From positions 1 through 27,217 of the forward strand of contig DAOPZL010000039.1 in assembly GCA_035353395.1 (NCBI GenBank): a DNA stretch of 27,217 nucleotides. The letters run 5' to 3'. Positions 6,626 to 14,730 of the stretch are shown here, piece after piece (the first letter of the stretch is position 1; each line of letters begins with the position of its first letter). The notes beneath the pieces are model-generated. The model was not told the origin of the DNA. It ran no database searches and saw only the letters and a list, made by a program, of their open reading frames with translations. The position numbers were made by a program, and so were the translations under genes. This stretch comes from UBA1801 sp035353395 (GTDB lineage Bacteria > Acidobacteriota > Holophagae > Holophagales > Holophagaceae).

Positions 6626-8155
6626 TTGAATACGAGCACCTTCGCAGCCATGGGCTGCAGCGAACCTTTTCTGGCCGCCCTGGACCGCCGCGGCTTCACC
6701 GCGCCCACCCCGGTGCAGGAGGCCTGCTTCCAGCCGGGCCTCGAAGGCCGGGACCTCCTGGTCCAGAGCCGGACGGGCAGCGGCAAGACCCTGGCCTTCG
6801 GCCTGCCCCTGATGCACCGGCTCACGCCGGACAAGCATCCCCAGGTCCTGATCCTGACCCCCACCCGGGAACTGGCCCAGCAGGTGGCCGACGAACTCTG
6901 CAGCGTCCAGCCGCGCCTGGCCACGGCCCTCCTCGTGGGCGGCCTGAGCTACGTGCCGCAGCTGAAGGCCCTGCACTTCGGCGCCTCCGTCATCGTCGGG
7001 ACGCCGGGACGGGTCATGGACCACCTGGACCGCGAAAGCCTGGACCTCTCCAAGGTGTCCATGGTCGTGCTGGACGAGTGCGATGAGATGCTGAACATGG
7101 GCTTCATCGAGGATGTGGAGCACATCCTGTCCAGGATCCCCGAGAATCCCCAGACCTACCTCTTTTCCGCCACCCTGCCCGCCCCCATCGCAAGCCTGGC
7201 CAAGCGTTTCCTGAAGGATCCCTTCCGGATCCAGCTCGGCGAGTCGGGCGGTGCCACCCAGCACGCGGACATCACGCACACGCCCTGCCTCGTGGCGGAA
7301 CATCTCCAGACCAAGGCCCTCGTGAACTTCCTGCTCCTGGACGAGCCCAGCTCGGCCCTGATCTTCACCAAGATGAAGCAGCAGACCGAGACCGTGGCGG
7401 AGGCCCTGAGGGATGCCGGGCTCGCCGCGGACTACCTCCACGGAGACCTGAACCAGGGCGCGCGGAACCGCATCATGACCAGTTTCAAGGAGGGCAAGCT
7501 GCGCTACCTGGTGGCCACGGACGTCGCCGCGCGCGGCATCGACGTGGAGAACATGCCGCTGGTCGTGCACATGGGCATCCCCACTCAGTTCGAGAACTAC
7601 ATCCACCGCTCGGGCCGCACGGGCCGCGCGGGCGCCAAGGGAACGTCCATGGCCCTGGTGAACTTCAAGGAGTCCCGCATCCTGCTGGCCTGGGCCCGCC
7701 GGGGGGGCCTGCAGCTCGAATGGCGCGGCATTCCCACCCAGGGGGAGATCCGCGAGGCCAGGGCGCGGCGCCTGGCCGAGCGCGTGGGCGCCCAGGAAGC
7801 GCCCGCCTTCCTGGACCTGGCCGGCACCCTGCTGTCGGAACGGGACCCCGCCGCCCTCGTCGCCGCCCTGCTCTCGCTCATCGAGGACGAGGCCCACGGC
7901 GGCTTCGACATCCCGGATGCCCCCAGCAGGACCGAACCCCGGCGGGAGAAGCGGACCTACGCGCCGCGCCCGGGCGAAAAGCCCGGCTGGACGCCCGAGG
8001 CCAGGCGGGAAAGGCCGCCCCGCCCTCACGGGAAGACGGCGGGCACCTTCGAGGACAGGCCGCGAGGCCCGAAGCGGCCCGGCTTCCGGCAGGCCGAGGA
8101 CAGGTTCAAGCCGGAGCGCAGGACGGGGGGCAAGTTCTTCAAGAAGAAGGGCTGA
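6626..8155 (+). CDS. DEAD-box ATP-dependent RNA helicase (DECD variant)
   Basis: DEAD-box helicases unwind RNA duplexes in ribosome assembly, mRNA decay or cold adaptation. I place the start at TTG 6626, preceded by GGGAG at 5 bases. It gives MNTSTFAAMGCSEPF, including the aromatic residue that belongs to the Q motif, whereas ATG 6650 would remove it. The protein then has 509 residues. Motifs: PTPVQ (27-31), Walker A RTGSGKT (49-55), PTRELAQ, GG, TPGR, motif II DECD (150-153), SAT (181-183), VATDVAARGID and HRSGRTGR (327-334). The last 80 or so residues are a basic, Pro/Arg/Lys-rich tail ending KFFKKKG, as in CsdA/RhlE-type proteins. It is divergent from sixA and converges on the channel gene. 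Confidence 0.95.
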   Translation: MNTSTFAAMGCSEPFLAALDRRGFTAPTPVQEACFQPGLEGRDLLVQSRTGSGKTLAFGLPLMHRLTPDKHPQVLILTPTRELAQQVADELCSVQPRLATALLVGGLSYVPQLKALHFGASVIVGTPGRVMDHLDRESLDLSKVSMVVLDECDEMLNMGFIEDVEHILSRIPENPQTYLFSATLPAPIASLAKRFLKDPFRIQLGESGGATQHADITHTPCLVAEHLQTKALVNFLLLDEPSSALIFTKMKQQTETVAEALRDAGLAADYLHGDLNQGARNRIMTSFKEGKLRYLVATDVAARGIDVENMPLVVHMGIPTQFENYIHRSGRTGRAGAKGTSMALVNFKESRILLAWARRGGLQLEWRGIPTQGEIREARARRLAERVGAQEAPAFLDLAGTLLSERDPAALVAALLSLIEDEAHGGFDIPDAPSRTEPRREKRTYAPRPGEKPGWTPEARRERPPRPHGKTAGTFEDRPRGPKRPGFRQAEDRFKPERRTGGKFFKKKG

Positions 8156-8210
8156 GGGAAGCCGGACAACGGCGGGTGGATATCCAGGGAAAACCGGGCC
8201 GATTGCGTGC

Positions 8211-9314
8211 TCAGGCCGGGGAGGGCTTGCCGTGCGCCAGGGCCTTCAGGTCCTCGAGGGCGCGGTGGGTGCCCATGGCCAGGATCACGTCTCCCGGCTC
8301 GAAGGTCTCGCTGCCGCGGGGATTGAAATGCAGCCCCTCCCCAGGCCGGATGATGCCCGCCACCAGGGCCCCCGTCGTGTCGCGCAGCCGGGTTTCGCGC
8401 ATGGTGCAGCCGACCAGGCCGGACGCCGGGTTGACCAGGATGTGCTCGATGGCCATCTCCACGGGCTTCTTGTCCACCATGAGGTCCACGTAGTTCAGGA
8501 GGTCCGGCGCGATCAGCAGCTGGGCCATGCGGCGGCCGCCGATCTCGTAGGGGCTGACGATGTGGTCCGCGCCCGCCGCCTTCAGCTTCTTTTCGGTGCC
8601 CAGCCGGGCCGCCCGGGCCACCACCACCAGGTCCGGCGCCATCTGCTTGGCGGTGAGCGTCACGAGCACGTTGTCCGCGTCGGATCCGACCGCGGCGACG
8701 AGGCCCCGCGCCCGGTGGATGCCGACCCGCTCCAGTACCAGCTCGTCCAGGGCGTCCCCGATGACGATCGGGTCTCCTTCGAAACGCAGGTTGCCCGACT
8801 TGGTCGGAATCTTCTCGACGATCACGAACGGCACGCCGGCCTGCTTGAACTCCCACGCGGCCTGGAAGCCGACCTTGCCGAGCCCGCAGATGATGATGTG
8901 TTCGCTCAGTGCTGCCAGCCGTTTCTCCATGCGGCGCTCCTTGAGATATCCCCTCAGGTCGCCCTCCACGATCAGGGCCGTGAGGCTCGATAGGGCATAG
9001 GTGGCGATCCCCAGCCCGGTGACCAGGTAGAAGATGGTGAACAGCTTGGTGACGTCGTTGACCTCTCCCAGCTCCCGGAATCCCACCGTGAACAGGGTCG
9101 TGACGGACATGTAGAAGCTGTCGAGGTAGCCCGACCTGCCCAGGTGGTGGTAGCCGAGGGCCCCGATCAGGACCACGGCGGCCAGCAGCAGGATCGCCCG
9201 CCACAGGCGTGAAAGGGGGTGGGGGACGTCCTGTTCCCGGAAGCGCGCGGGGGCCTTCTTCGGCTGCGTCCGCCCGCCGCTTCCCGGCGTTCCGTCGCCC
9301 TGTTCCGTGGACAT
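8211..9314 (-). CDS. Two-TM potassium channel with RCK (TrkA-N/TrkA-C) domains
   Basis: The 367-residue protein has TM1 (about 39-56), a pore loop with selectivity filter FTVGFRE (75-81) and TM2 (about 91-115). A Rossmann-type RCK domain follows with IIICGLGKVGF (140-150) and an acidic residue after the second strand (IVEKIP). The C-terminal TrkA-C lobe ends in FEPGDVILAMGTHRALEDL. This is the MthK/Kch-like design: the cytoplasmic RCK ring gates the pore in response to nucleotide or ions. The filter is TVGFRE rather than TVGYGD. The chosen ATG 9314 begins a polar tail; a longer frame reaching 9542 runs through the livF end and a GC hairpin and looks non-coding. No strong Shine-Dalgarno is seen. 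Confidence 0.92.
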   Translation of the reverse strand: MSTEQGDGTPGSGGRTQPKKAPARFREQDVPHPLSRLWRAILLLAAVVLIGALGYHHLGRSGYLDSFYMSVTTLFTVGFRELGEVNDVTKLFTIFYLVTGLGIATYALSSLTALIVEGDLRGYLKERRMEKRLAALSEHIIICGLGKVGFQAAWEFKQAGVPFVIVEKIPTKSGNLRFEGDPIVIGDALDELVLERVGIHRARGLVAAVGSDADNVLVTLTAKQMAPDLVVVARAARLGTEKKLKAAGADHIVSPYEIGGRRMAQLLIAPDLLNYVDLMVDKKPVEMAIEHILVNPASGLVGCTMRETRLRDTTGALVAGIIRPGEGLHFNPRGSETFEPGDVILAMGTHRALEDLKALAHGKPSPA

Positions 9315-9383
9315 GGCCGTAGTGTAGCTCCGCGCATGAACCGGTGCAGGGATTGTCTCCCTTCCCGGCCCTCGATCTGTGAT

Positions 9384-9429
9384 CCGGGCGGGCCGGTTCC
9401 GGGGTCGCCCCCCGGACCGGCCCGTCCGG
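9384..9429. terminator. Long GC-rich hairpin after livF (candidate terminator)
   Basis: Positions 9384-9404 pair with 9410-9429 over about 20 base pairs, with one bulged T and one G-U pair; the loop is TCGCC. It lies between the livF stop (9451) and the channel gene start (9314), both on the minus strand. It is well placed to end the liv operon. No T-run follows on the minus strand, so it may act as an mRNA 3'-end barrier rather than a standard intrinsic terminator. Confidence 0.5.
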
Positions 9430-9450
9430 TTTCCTTTCCAATCAGCGGCG

Positions 9451-10155
9451 TCAGACGCCGAGGTAGGCCTCCCGGACACGGGAATCCGCGGCGATCTCCT
9501 GCGCGGGACCGGAGATGGTGGTGTACCCCACTTCCAGGACATAGGCGTAGTCCGCGATGTGAAGCGCCTCGGAGGCGTTCTGCTCGACGAGGAGGATCGT
9601 GGTCCCCCGCTTGTTGATGGCCACGATCTTGTCGAAGATCTCGTCGACGAGCACGGGGGCCAGTCCCATGGAGGGTTCGTCCAGCAGGAGGATGTCTCCG
9701 CCCGTGACGATGGCGCGGCCGACGGCGAGCATCTGCTGCTCGCCTCCGGACAGGGTCCCTCCGAGCTGGCCGCTGCGCTCCTTGATGCGCGGCAGCAGCT
9801 CGAAGACCTCCTCGATGCGGTGCTTCACGATCGTCTTGTCCTTGACCGTCCAGCCCGCAATATCGAGGTTTTCCCGGACCGTGAGGGTCGGGAAGATCTT
9901 CCGGCCCTCGGGCACGTGGGAGATCCCCATGGACACCAGATCGTGAGCCTCCATGTTTGTGATGTCCTTGCCCTTGAAGACGACGGAACCGGCGGAGGAC
10001 TTGTCCAGGCCGCTCACGGCCCTGAGCGTCGTCGTCTTGCCGGCCCCGTTCGCGCCGATCAGCGTGACGATCTTGCCTTCCGGGACCTCGAAGGACACGT
10101 CCTTGATGGCATCGATCTGTCCGAAGGAGACTTTCAGGTTCTTTACGCTCAGCAT
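9451..10155 (-). CDS. livF: Branched-chain amino acid ABC transporter, ATPase LivF
   Basis: This is the second of the two cytoplasmic ATPases of a HAAT-family importer. At 234 residues it matches LivF (237 in E. coli). Motifs: Walker A GANGAGKTT (34-42), signature LSGGE (135-139), Walker B ILLLDEP (155-161). LLVEQN (188-193) is typical of LivF, where the usual switch histidine is Gln. The segment HVPEGRKIFPTLTVRENL (80-97) is a LivF hallmark. The start codon overlaps the end of livG by 7 bases, so translation is probably coupled. It is the last gene of the operon. Confidence 0.97.
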   Translation of the reverse strand: MLSVKNLKVSFGQIDAIKDVSFEVPEGKIVTLIGANGAGKTTTLRAVSGLDKSSAGSVVFKGKDITNMEAHDLVSMGISHVPEGRKIFPTLTVRENLDIAGWTVKDKTIVKHRIEEVFELLPRIKERSGQLGGTLSGGEQQMLAVGRAIVTGGDILLLDEPSMGLAPVLVDEIFDKIVAINKRGTTILLVEQNASEALHIADYAYVLEVGYTTISGPAQEIAADSRVREAYLGV

Positions 10156-10925
10156 TCAGCGCCTCCCCTTCCGAGATAGGCTTCAAGCACCTTCGGATCC
10201 TTGCCGACGTCCTGGGGCGCTCCCTCGGCGATCGTCTCGCCGAAGTCGATGACCTTCACGCGCTCGCAGACGTTCATGACGAGCTTCATGTGGTGCTCGA
10301 TCAGGAAGACCGTGACCTTGAACTCGTCCCGGACGCGCCGGATGAGTCCCATCAGTTCTTCCGTCTCCTTGGGATTCATGCCCGCGGCGGGCTCGTCCAG
10401 CAGCACGAGCTTCGGTTTGGTCGCCAGGGCGCGGGCGATCTCGAGACGCCTCAGGGCGCCGTAGGGCAGGTTCTTGGCGTTGTCGAGCGCGCGATCTTCC
10501 AGATGCATCATCTTGATGAGCTGCATCGCGTCTTCGCGAATCTCTTCCTCTTCCTTCCTGAAACTGGGCAGCCGCAGAATCGACGTGAAGAAGCCGGACT
10601 TGACCGTGTAGTGCCTGGCGACCCGGATGTTGTCCACCACGGACAGGTTGCCGAAGATGCGCAGGTTCTGGAAGGTGCGGGCGATGCCCCCTTGCACGAT
10701 ACGGAAGGGCTTGTGGCCGGTGATGTCCTTGCCGTCGAAGAAGATCTTGCCCTCGGTGGGCGCGTAGATGCCCGTGATCAGGTTGAAGGTCGTCGTCTTG
10801 CCGGAACCGTTGGGACCGATGAGGCCGTAGATCACGCCCTCCGGCACGTCGAACGTGAAATCGGAAACGGCCTTCAGACCGCCGAAGTAGTGGGACATCT
10901 TCTGTATGGAGAGGAGGGCGCTCAT
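10149..10925 (-). CDS. livG: Branched-chain amino acid ABC transporter, ATPase LivG
   Basis: This 258-residue ATPase has Walker A GPNGSGKT (37-44), Q-loop Q86 in ARTFQNLRIF, a LivG-type signature LPYGALRRLEIARAL (153-167), Walker B LVLLDEPAAGMNP (173-185) and switch H211 in IEHHM. The insertion between Q-loop and signature (about 100-150) and the LPYG form of the signature distinguish LivG from LivF. Its ATG overlaps the livM stop by four bases (ATGA), and its end overlaps livF. Confidence 0.97.
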   Translation of the reverse strand: MSALLSIQKMSHYFGGLKAVSDFTFDVPEGVIYGLIGPNGSGKTTTFNLITGIYAPTEGKIFFDGKDITGHKPFRIVQGGIARTFQNLRIFGNLSVVDNIRVARHYTVKSGFFTSILRLPSFRKEEEEIREDAMQLIKMMHLEDRALDNAKNLPYGALRRLEIARALATKPKLVLLDEPAAGMNPKETEELMGLIRRVRDEFKVTVFLIEHHMKLVMNVCERVKVIDFGETIAEGAPQDVGKDPKVLEAYLGRGGAEC

Positions 10926-11950
10926 TTCTTCTTCTCCTCGATGATGAGAAGCTTGGCCTCGCGCATGCCCATGATGCCTTCAGTCCTGAAGAGCATGATG
11001 AGGACGAGGAGGACCGAGTAGATGACCATGACCCATTCCGTGCCGATGCGGAAAGTCGTGGCCCCGAACGTGAAGACAGGAAGGGCGTCGATGCCCACGC
11101 GAAGGCCTTCCGTGAGGAAGGTGAGACAGAAGGCGGCCAGGATGGAACCCGTCATGGAACCCATGCCGCCCGCGTACACCATGATGAGCACCAGGCAGGA
11201 AGGCAGGAACCCGTACTGGGTGGGATGAGCGATCTGGAGCAGGTGCGCCAGCAGGCCCCCCGCCACGCCTGCGAAGAATGCGCCGACGACGAAGCCCATG
11301 ACCTTGTATCTGGTCGTATCGATCCCGCAGAGTTCGGAAGCGAGCTCGTTCTCGCGGATGGACAGCATCGCTCGCCCATGGGAGGACTGCACCAGGTTGC
11401 GAAGGAGCACGATCGTGAGCAGGGTGAACGCCCAGATGCTGGTGAAGTTCGAGAACTTCGGGATGCCAAGCAGGCCCCGGGGTCCGCCGACATAGTCGAT
11501 ATTGTTGAGGATCGTGCGGATGATCTCGCCGAATCCGAGGGTCACGATGGCCAGGTAGTCGCCCTTGAGCCGCAGGGAAGGAAACCCGATGAGGAAACCC
11601 ACGAAGGCCGCGGAAATACCCCCGACGAGAATGGCGACGACGAAGATGAACATGGAGCCGGAGATCGCGAACCCCGGCGGCGGAGGCGGAAGCTTGAGCA
11701 ACAAGGTCGTGATCGTCCCTGAGACATAGGCCCCGACCGCGGCGAACCCCATGTGTCCCAGGGAGAACTGTCCCGTGATGCCGTTGATGAGGTTGAGGCT
11801 CGACGCAAGGATGACGAAGATCATGCACCGGTTGATGATGACCATGAAATAGCCGTTCAAGATGTAGACCTGATCAAGGCTGAGGACGGTCACGACGATG
11901 AAGAAGATCACCGCCACGATGAGCAGGCGAGGTAGCTTGAAATTGCCCAT
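10922..11950 (-). CDS. livM: Branched-chain amino acid ABC transporter, permease LivM
   Basis: The 342-residue permease has about eight to ten hydrophobic segments. It carries family motifs: SLNLINGITGQFSLGHMGF (about 51-69), LRLKGDYLAIVTLGFGEIIR (the cytoplasmic ATPase-contact loop), GGPRGLLGIP, GRAMLSIREN and YAGGMGSMTGS. It should pair with LivH to form the membrane channel. GGAG lies 6 bases before ATG 11950. The gap to livH is only 10 bases, and the stop overlaps livG. It is shorter than E. coli LivM (425), which has an N-terminal extension; this length is normal outside enterobacteria. Confidence 0.96.
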   Translation of the reverse strand: MGNFKLPRLLIVAVIFFIVVTVLSLDQVYILNGYFMVIINRCMIFVILASSLNLINGITGQFSLGHMGFAAVGAYVSGTITTLLLKLPPPPPGFAISGSMFIFVVAILVGGISAAFVGFLIGFPSLRLKGDYLAIVTLGFGEIIRTILNNIDYVGGPRGLLGIPKFSNFTSIWAFTLLTIVLLRNLVQSSHGRAMLSIRENELASELCGIDTTRYKVMGFVVGAFFAGVAGGLLAHLLQIAHPTQYGFLPSCLVLIMVYAGGMGSMTGSILAAFCLTFLTEGLRVGIDALPVFTFGATTFRIGTEWVMVIYSVLLVLIMLFRTEGIMGMREAKLLIIEEKKK

Positions 11951-11960
11951 TCTGCGCTCC

Positions 11961-12869
11961 CTAAATCTTGTCGGCGGTCTTCTCGCCGAGCAGGCCCGTG
12001 GGTCTCACCAAGAGCACGATGATGAGGATCACGAAGGCGATACCCTCGCCGAGGAGGGAGTTGTAGGCGTTGGCCGTGGTTTCGGCGATGCCCATGATGT
12101 AGGCGCCGAGCATGGCTCCCGGGATGTTCCCGATCCCGCCGAGCACCGCGGAGATGAACGCCTTGAGCCCCGGCAGGATGCCCATGTAGGGCGTGATGCG
12201 CGGATAGGTCAGCCCGGCGAGCAGGCCCGCCGCGCCGGCGAAGGCGCCCCCGACGAGGAACGTGAAGGAGATGATTCCCTCGACGTTGATCCCCATGAGC
12301 TTGGCCGCGTCCTTGTCCTCCGACACGGCACGCATGGCCCTGCCCAGGGGAGATTTCTGGACGAGGAGCGTGAGGCCGGCCATGAGCGCCGCCGCGACCA
12401 CGAGGTCGATGACGACATAGTTGGAAACCTGCGCGGAGCCGATCTTCCACATGACCTTGGGGAGGATCTCCGGGAATCCGCGGGGAGAAGGACCAATGAC
12501 CGGAAGAGCCGAGCAGAAGTACTCCAGGAACATCGACACGCCGATGGCCGTGACCAGGGACGAGAGTTTCGGCTTGTAGCGAAGCGGCTTGTAGGCGAAG
12601 CGGTTCGCGAGCATGGCCACGGCGGCGCCGCCGATCATGGCCACGATCAGGACGATGAAGACGAACACGTTGCCGGGCATGATGTAGGCATTGAACAGGA
12701 AAAAAGCCGCATAGGCGGCATAGGCGCCGAGCATGTAGAAATCGCCGTGGGCGAAGTTGATGAGGCGCACAATTCCGTAGACCATCGTGTAGCCCAGGGC
12801 GATGAGCGCGTAGATCGAGCCGAGTTGCAGACCGTTGACGAGCTGCTGGAGACTGAAGAGTTCTCCCAT
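11961..12869 (-). CDS. livH: Branched-chain amino acid ABC transporter, permease LivH
   Basis: This 302-residue membrane protein (E. coli LivH has 308) begins with the typical QQLVNGLQLGSIYALIALGYTMVYGIVRLINFAHGDFYMLGAY. It has about eight membrane segments. The cytoplasmic coupling segment SPLGRAMRAVSEDKDAAKLMGI lies near 174-195, and AVLGGIGNIPGAMLGAYIMGI near 241-261. It pairs with LivM. Its ATG at 12869 follows an AT-rich palindrome whose loop carries AAGGGG, about 11 bases before the start. A terminator-like hairpin lies between it and livK, so its expression may be lower than that of the binding protein. Confidence 0.96.
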   Translation of the reverse strand: MGELFSLQQLVNGLQLGSIYALIALGYTMVYGIVRLINFAHGDFYMLGAYAAYAAFFLFNAYIMPGNVFVFIVLIVAMIGGAAVAMLANRFAYKPLRYKPKLSSLVTAIGVSMFLEYFCSALPVIGPSPRGFPEILPKVMWKIGSAQVSNYVVIDLVVAAALMAGLTLLVQKSPLGRAMRAVSEDKDAAKLMGINVEGIISFTFLVGGAFAGAAGLLAGLTYPRITPYMGILPGLKAFISAVLGGIGNIPGAMLGAYIMGIAETTANAYNSLLGEGIAFVILIIVLLVRPTGLLGEKTADKI

Positions 12870-12871
12870 GG

Positions 12872-12893
12872 TTTTAGTAACCCCTTACTAAAA
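12872..12893 (-). promoter_or_regulatory. Perfect AT-rich palindrome before livH
   Basis: Arms TTTTAGTAA (12872-12880) and TTACTAAAA (12885-12893) are exact complements over 9 bases with a four-base loop. The loop reads GGGG on the minus strand and contributes the only Shine-Dalgarno-like run before livH. It could be a protein-binding operator or an mRNA hairpin showing the ribosome site in its loop. Confidence 0.5.
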
Positions 12894-12895
12894 GA

Positions 12896-12921
12896 AAGGG
12901 GAGGCCCGGGGGCCACCCCTT
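12896..12921 (-). terminator. Intrinsic terminator or attenuator between livK and livH
   Basis: On the minus strand AAGGGG pairs with CCCCTT, then an A-A mismatch, then GGCC with GGCC around a 4-base loop: 10 base pairs in all. TTTCTTTTAG follows directly. This is a good intrinsic-terminator shape placed 24 bases after the livK stop. Partial termination here is the usual way to make more binding protein than permease. The T-tract overlaps the next palindrome. Confidence 0.65.
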
Positions 12922-12945
12922 CCGAGGTGAACACTGATGCGCGCG

Positions 12946-14073
12946 CTACGGATTGACGGTGGTGCGATAGACGAACTTGCCGTTCTTGACTTCGACGATG
13001 GCGGCGGACTTGAGGGGATTGCGGTTCTCGTCGAACTTCACCTTGCCTGAAACCACCTGCATGTCGGTGGCGGCGAGGGCGGCCTTGATGGAGGGTCCGT
13101 CCAGCTTGCCGGCGCGTTTGATGGCGTCGAACAGCAGGTAGCAGCCGTCGTAGCCCAGCACGGCCAGGGCGTCAGGCGCGGCGTTGAACTTGGCCGTGTA
13201 CTTCTTCACGAACTCCTGGACGACCGGGGTGGTGTCGTCAGCCGCGTAATGGTTGGTGAAGAAGCCGCCCTCGACGGCCGCGCCGCCGATCTCGACCAGC
13301 TTGGGGGAATCCCAGCCGTCGCCGCCGACCATGGGGCCCTTGAACCCGAGTTCGCGGGCCTGCTTGGCGATCAGGGCAACGTCATTGTAGTAGTCGGAAA
13401 CGTAGAGTACCTCGGGTCCAGCGGCGATGATCTTCGTCAGCTGGGCCTTGAAATCGGTGGTGCCCGTGGCGTGGCCTTCGAAGGCGACCACCTGGCCGCC
13501 CATCTCCGTGTACTGCTTCTTGAAGAATTCCGAGAGGCCCTTGGTGTAGTCGTTGCCCACATCGAAGATGCAGGCGGCCTTCTTGGTCTTCAGGTCATTG
13601 AACGCGAACTTGGCGCCCACCACGCCCTGGAAATCGTCGATGAAGCAGGCGCGGAAGATGTAGTCGCCGACCAACGTCACCTTGGCGTTCGTCGCCGCGG
13701 AGGTCATCATCGGGATCCCGGCGGCCTGGCAGATGGGGGCGCTGGCGAGAGCGACCTTGGACATCACGGGGCCGACGCAGGCGACGGCCTTGTCCTGCTG
13801 GATGAGCTTCGTGAAGACCGTGGCGCCTTCCGCGGGATCGCCCTTGTCGTCGGCGAAGGCCAGCTTGATCATCTTGCCGTTGATGCCACCTTTGGCGTTC
13901 CATTCCTCGATCGCGAGATCGAAACCGTTCTTGGTGGACGCACCGAAGGTCGCGGCCTCGCCGGTCAGCGGAGCGACGCCGCCGATGATGATCTCCTTGC
14001 TGTTCTTGCCACAGGCCAGGAACGTGCCCGCGAGAATCGCGGCGACAGCCGCAGATAGCACATAAGACTTCAT
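12946..14073 (-). CDS. livK: Branched-chain amino acid ABC transporter, binding protein LivK
   Basis: This 375-residue type I periplasmic binding protein (Peripla_BP_6) begins with a signal peptide ending in TFLAC, so C21 may be lipidated. The -3 residue is Phe rather than Leu, which makes the lipobox weak. The mature part starts KEIIIGGVAPLTGEAATFG, the LivJ/LivK ligand-lobe beginning, followed by GFDLAIEEWNAKGGINGK, DDKGDPAEG, VGPVMSKVALASAPI, a hinge near VGNDYTKGLSEFFKK, and VLGYDGCYLLFDAIKRAG. The start at 14073 is fixed by GGAGG four bases before it and the signal peptide. An upstream extension to 14364 has no signal and is rejected. First gene of the liv operon. The ligand could be Leu/Ile/Val, or another amide or small acid. 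Confidence 0.95.
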   Translation of the reverse strand: MKSYVLSAAVAAILAGTFLACGKNSKEIIIGGVAPLTGEAATFGASTKNGFDLAIEEWNAKGGINGKMIKLAFADDKGDPAEGATVFTKLIQQDKAVACVGPVMSKVALASAPICQAAGIPMMTSAATNAKVTLVGDYIFRACFIDDFQGVVGAKFAFNDLKTKKAACIFDVGNDYTKGLSEFFKKQYTEMGGQVVAFEGHATGTTDFKAQLTKIIAAGPEVLYVSDYYNDVALIAKQARELGFKGPMVGGDGWDSPKLVEIGGAAVEGGFFTNHYAADDTTPVVQEFVKKYTAKFNAAPDALAVLGYDGCYLLFDAIKRAGKLDGPSIKAALAATDMQVVSGKVKFDENRNPLKSAAIVEVKNGKFVYRTTVNP

Positions 14074-14730
14074 GAAGCCTCCTTGTGAATGGGAATGTGG
14101 ATAGTGACTGATGAGCATGCCATAGCCCTTCTCCGCGTCAAGGGCGGAAGTCCATATCCGCCTGGATCTTGAGCGCACGGCGTCAGGCCGCCATGAAAAA
14201 CACGCGGTGGAAACGATAGGCAACGTCCTCCGATTCACGCACCTGGAATCGCGATCAGGCGCCGCATTGCCTCTTCTCGTCCATCGGAAATATAGAAACA
14301 GGTTCTCTATTCGTCCAAGGGGGACGCATGATCGAATATCTAGAGCCTTCCCTTGGCATGTCAAACATCACCTGGCTTGAGGTCGGGTCTGGAAATGGGC
14401 TCTGGGGGAACAGCATGCCATGCTTCTTCGCATTGTCAAGCGACCTTCGAGCGCAAGGGAAATCGAGCATGTCACTCTGGATAAACATCCATGAAACATC
14501 TAGAAAAACAAGAAGGTGATAGGAAATATTCAACCCATTGCAAAACACGGATCGTCCCCTGGAGATAAGAAACTTTTCACCCTAATCTAATATATCAGTT
14601 CGGACCAACTATACTTTACGCGGGCATTCGAGTTCCCCTCGGGGGCATGCTCCATCGATGTCCCGCGAACGCGGAACGCGATGTCGACCTTCTGCGGTTC
14701 CCCCCTTCCTTCGATCCCTGCGAAGCACGC
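14074..14730. other. 657-base intergenic region without a supported gene
   Basis: This stretch separates livK (minus) from the glyoxalase-like gene (plus). The part at about 14270-14620 is noticeably richer in A and T than the rest of the window. It includes the livK leader and promoter on the left. In the middle is a dyad AGCATG-C-CATGCT (14412-14424). On the right, TATACT (14610-14615) could be a -10 box for the downstream gene. Two short ORFs (14255-14548 minus, 14328-14519 plus) overlap each other, lack ribosome sites and resemble nothing I know. I see no tRNA, rRNA or mobile-element signature. Confidence 0.5.
14114..14141 (-). promoter_or_regulatory. Possible livK promoter
   Basis: TTGACG (14141 to 14136, 5 of 6) is followed after 16 bases by CATGCT (14119 to 14114, 3 of 6), with TGG as an extended -10. 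The start would be near 14107, leaving a leader of about 35 bases. A GGCGGA/TCCGCC inverted repeat (14143-14148, 14157-14162) lies just upstream and could be an operator. Weak by consensus alone. Confidence 0.3.

Noticed and set aside
9315..9542. N-terminal extension of the potassium channel
   Set aside because: It would run through the 20-pair hairpin and into livF, and it is arginine/proline-rich as in non-coding frames.
14074..14364. N-terminal extension of livK
   Set aside because: The signal peptide and GGAGG fix the start at 14073. The extension contains no conserved residues.
14328..14519. 63-residue plus-strand ORF in the same gap
   Set aside because: AAGGGGGACGC lies before its ATG, which is suggestive. 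However, the protein has no recognisable pattern and the codon use is unlike its neighbours.
14255..14548. 97-residue minus-strand ORF upstream of livK
   Set aside because: It has no Shine-Dalgarno and no coding bias, and it overlaps another short ORF. The region is more likely regulatory or degenerate.
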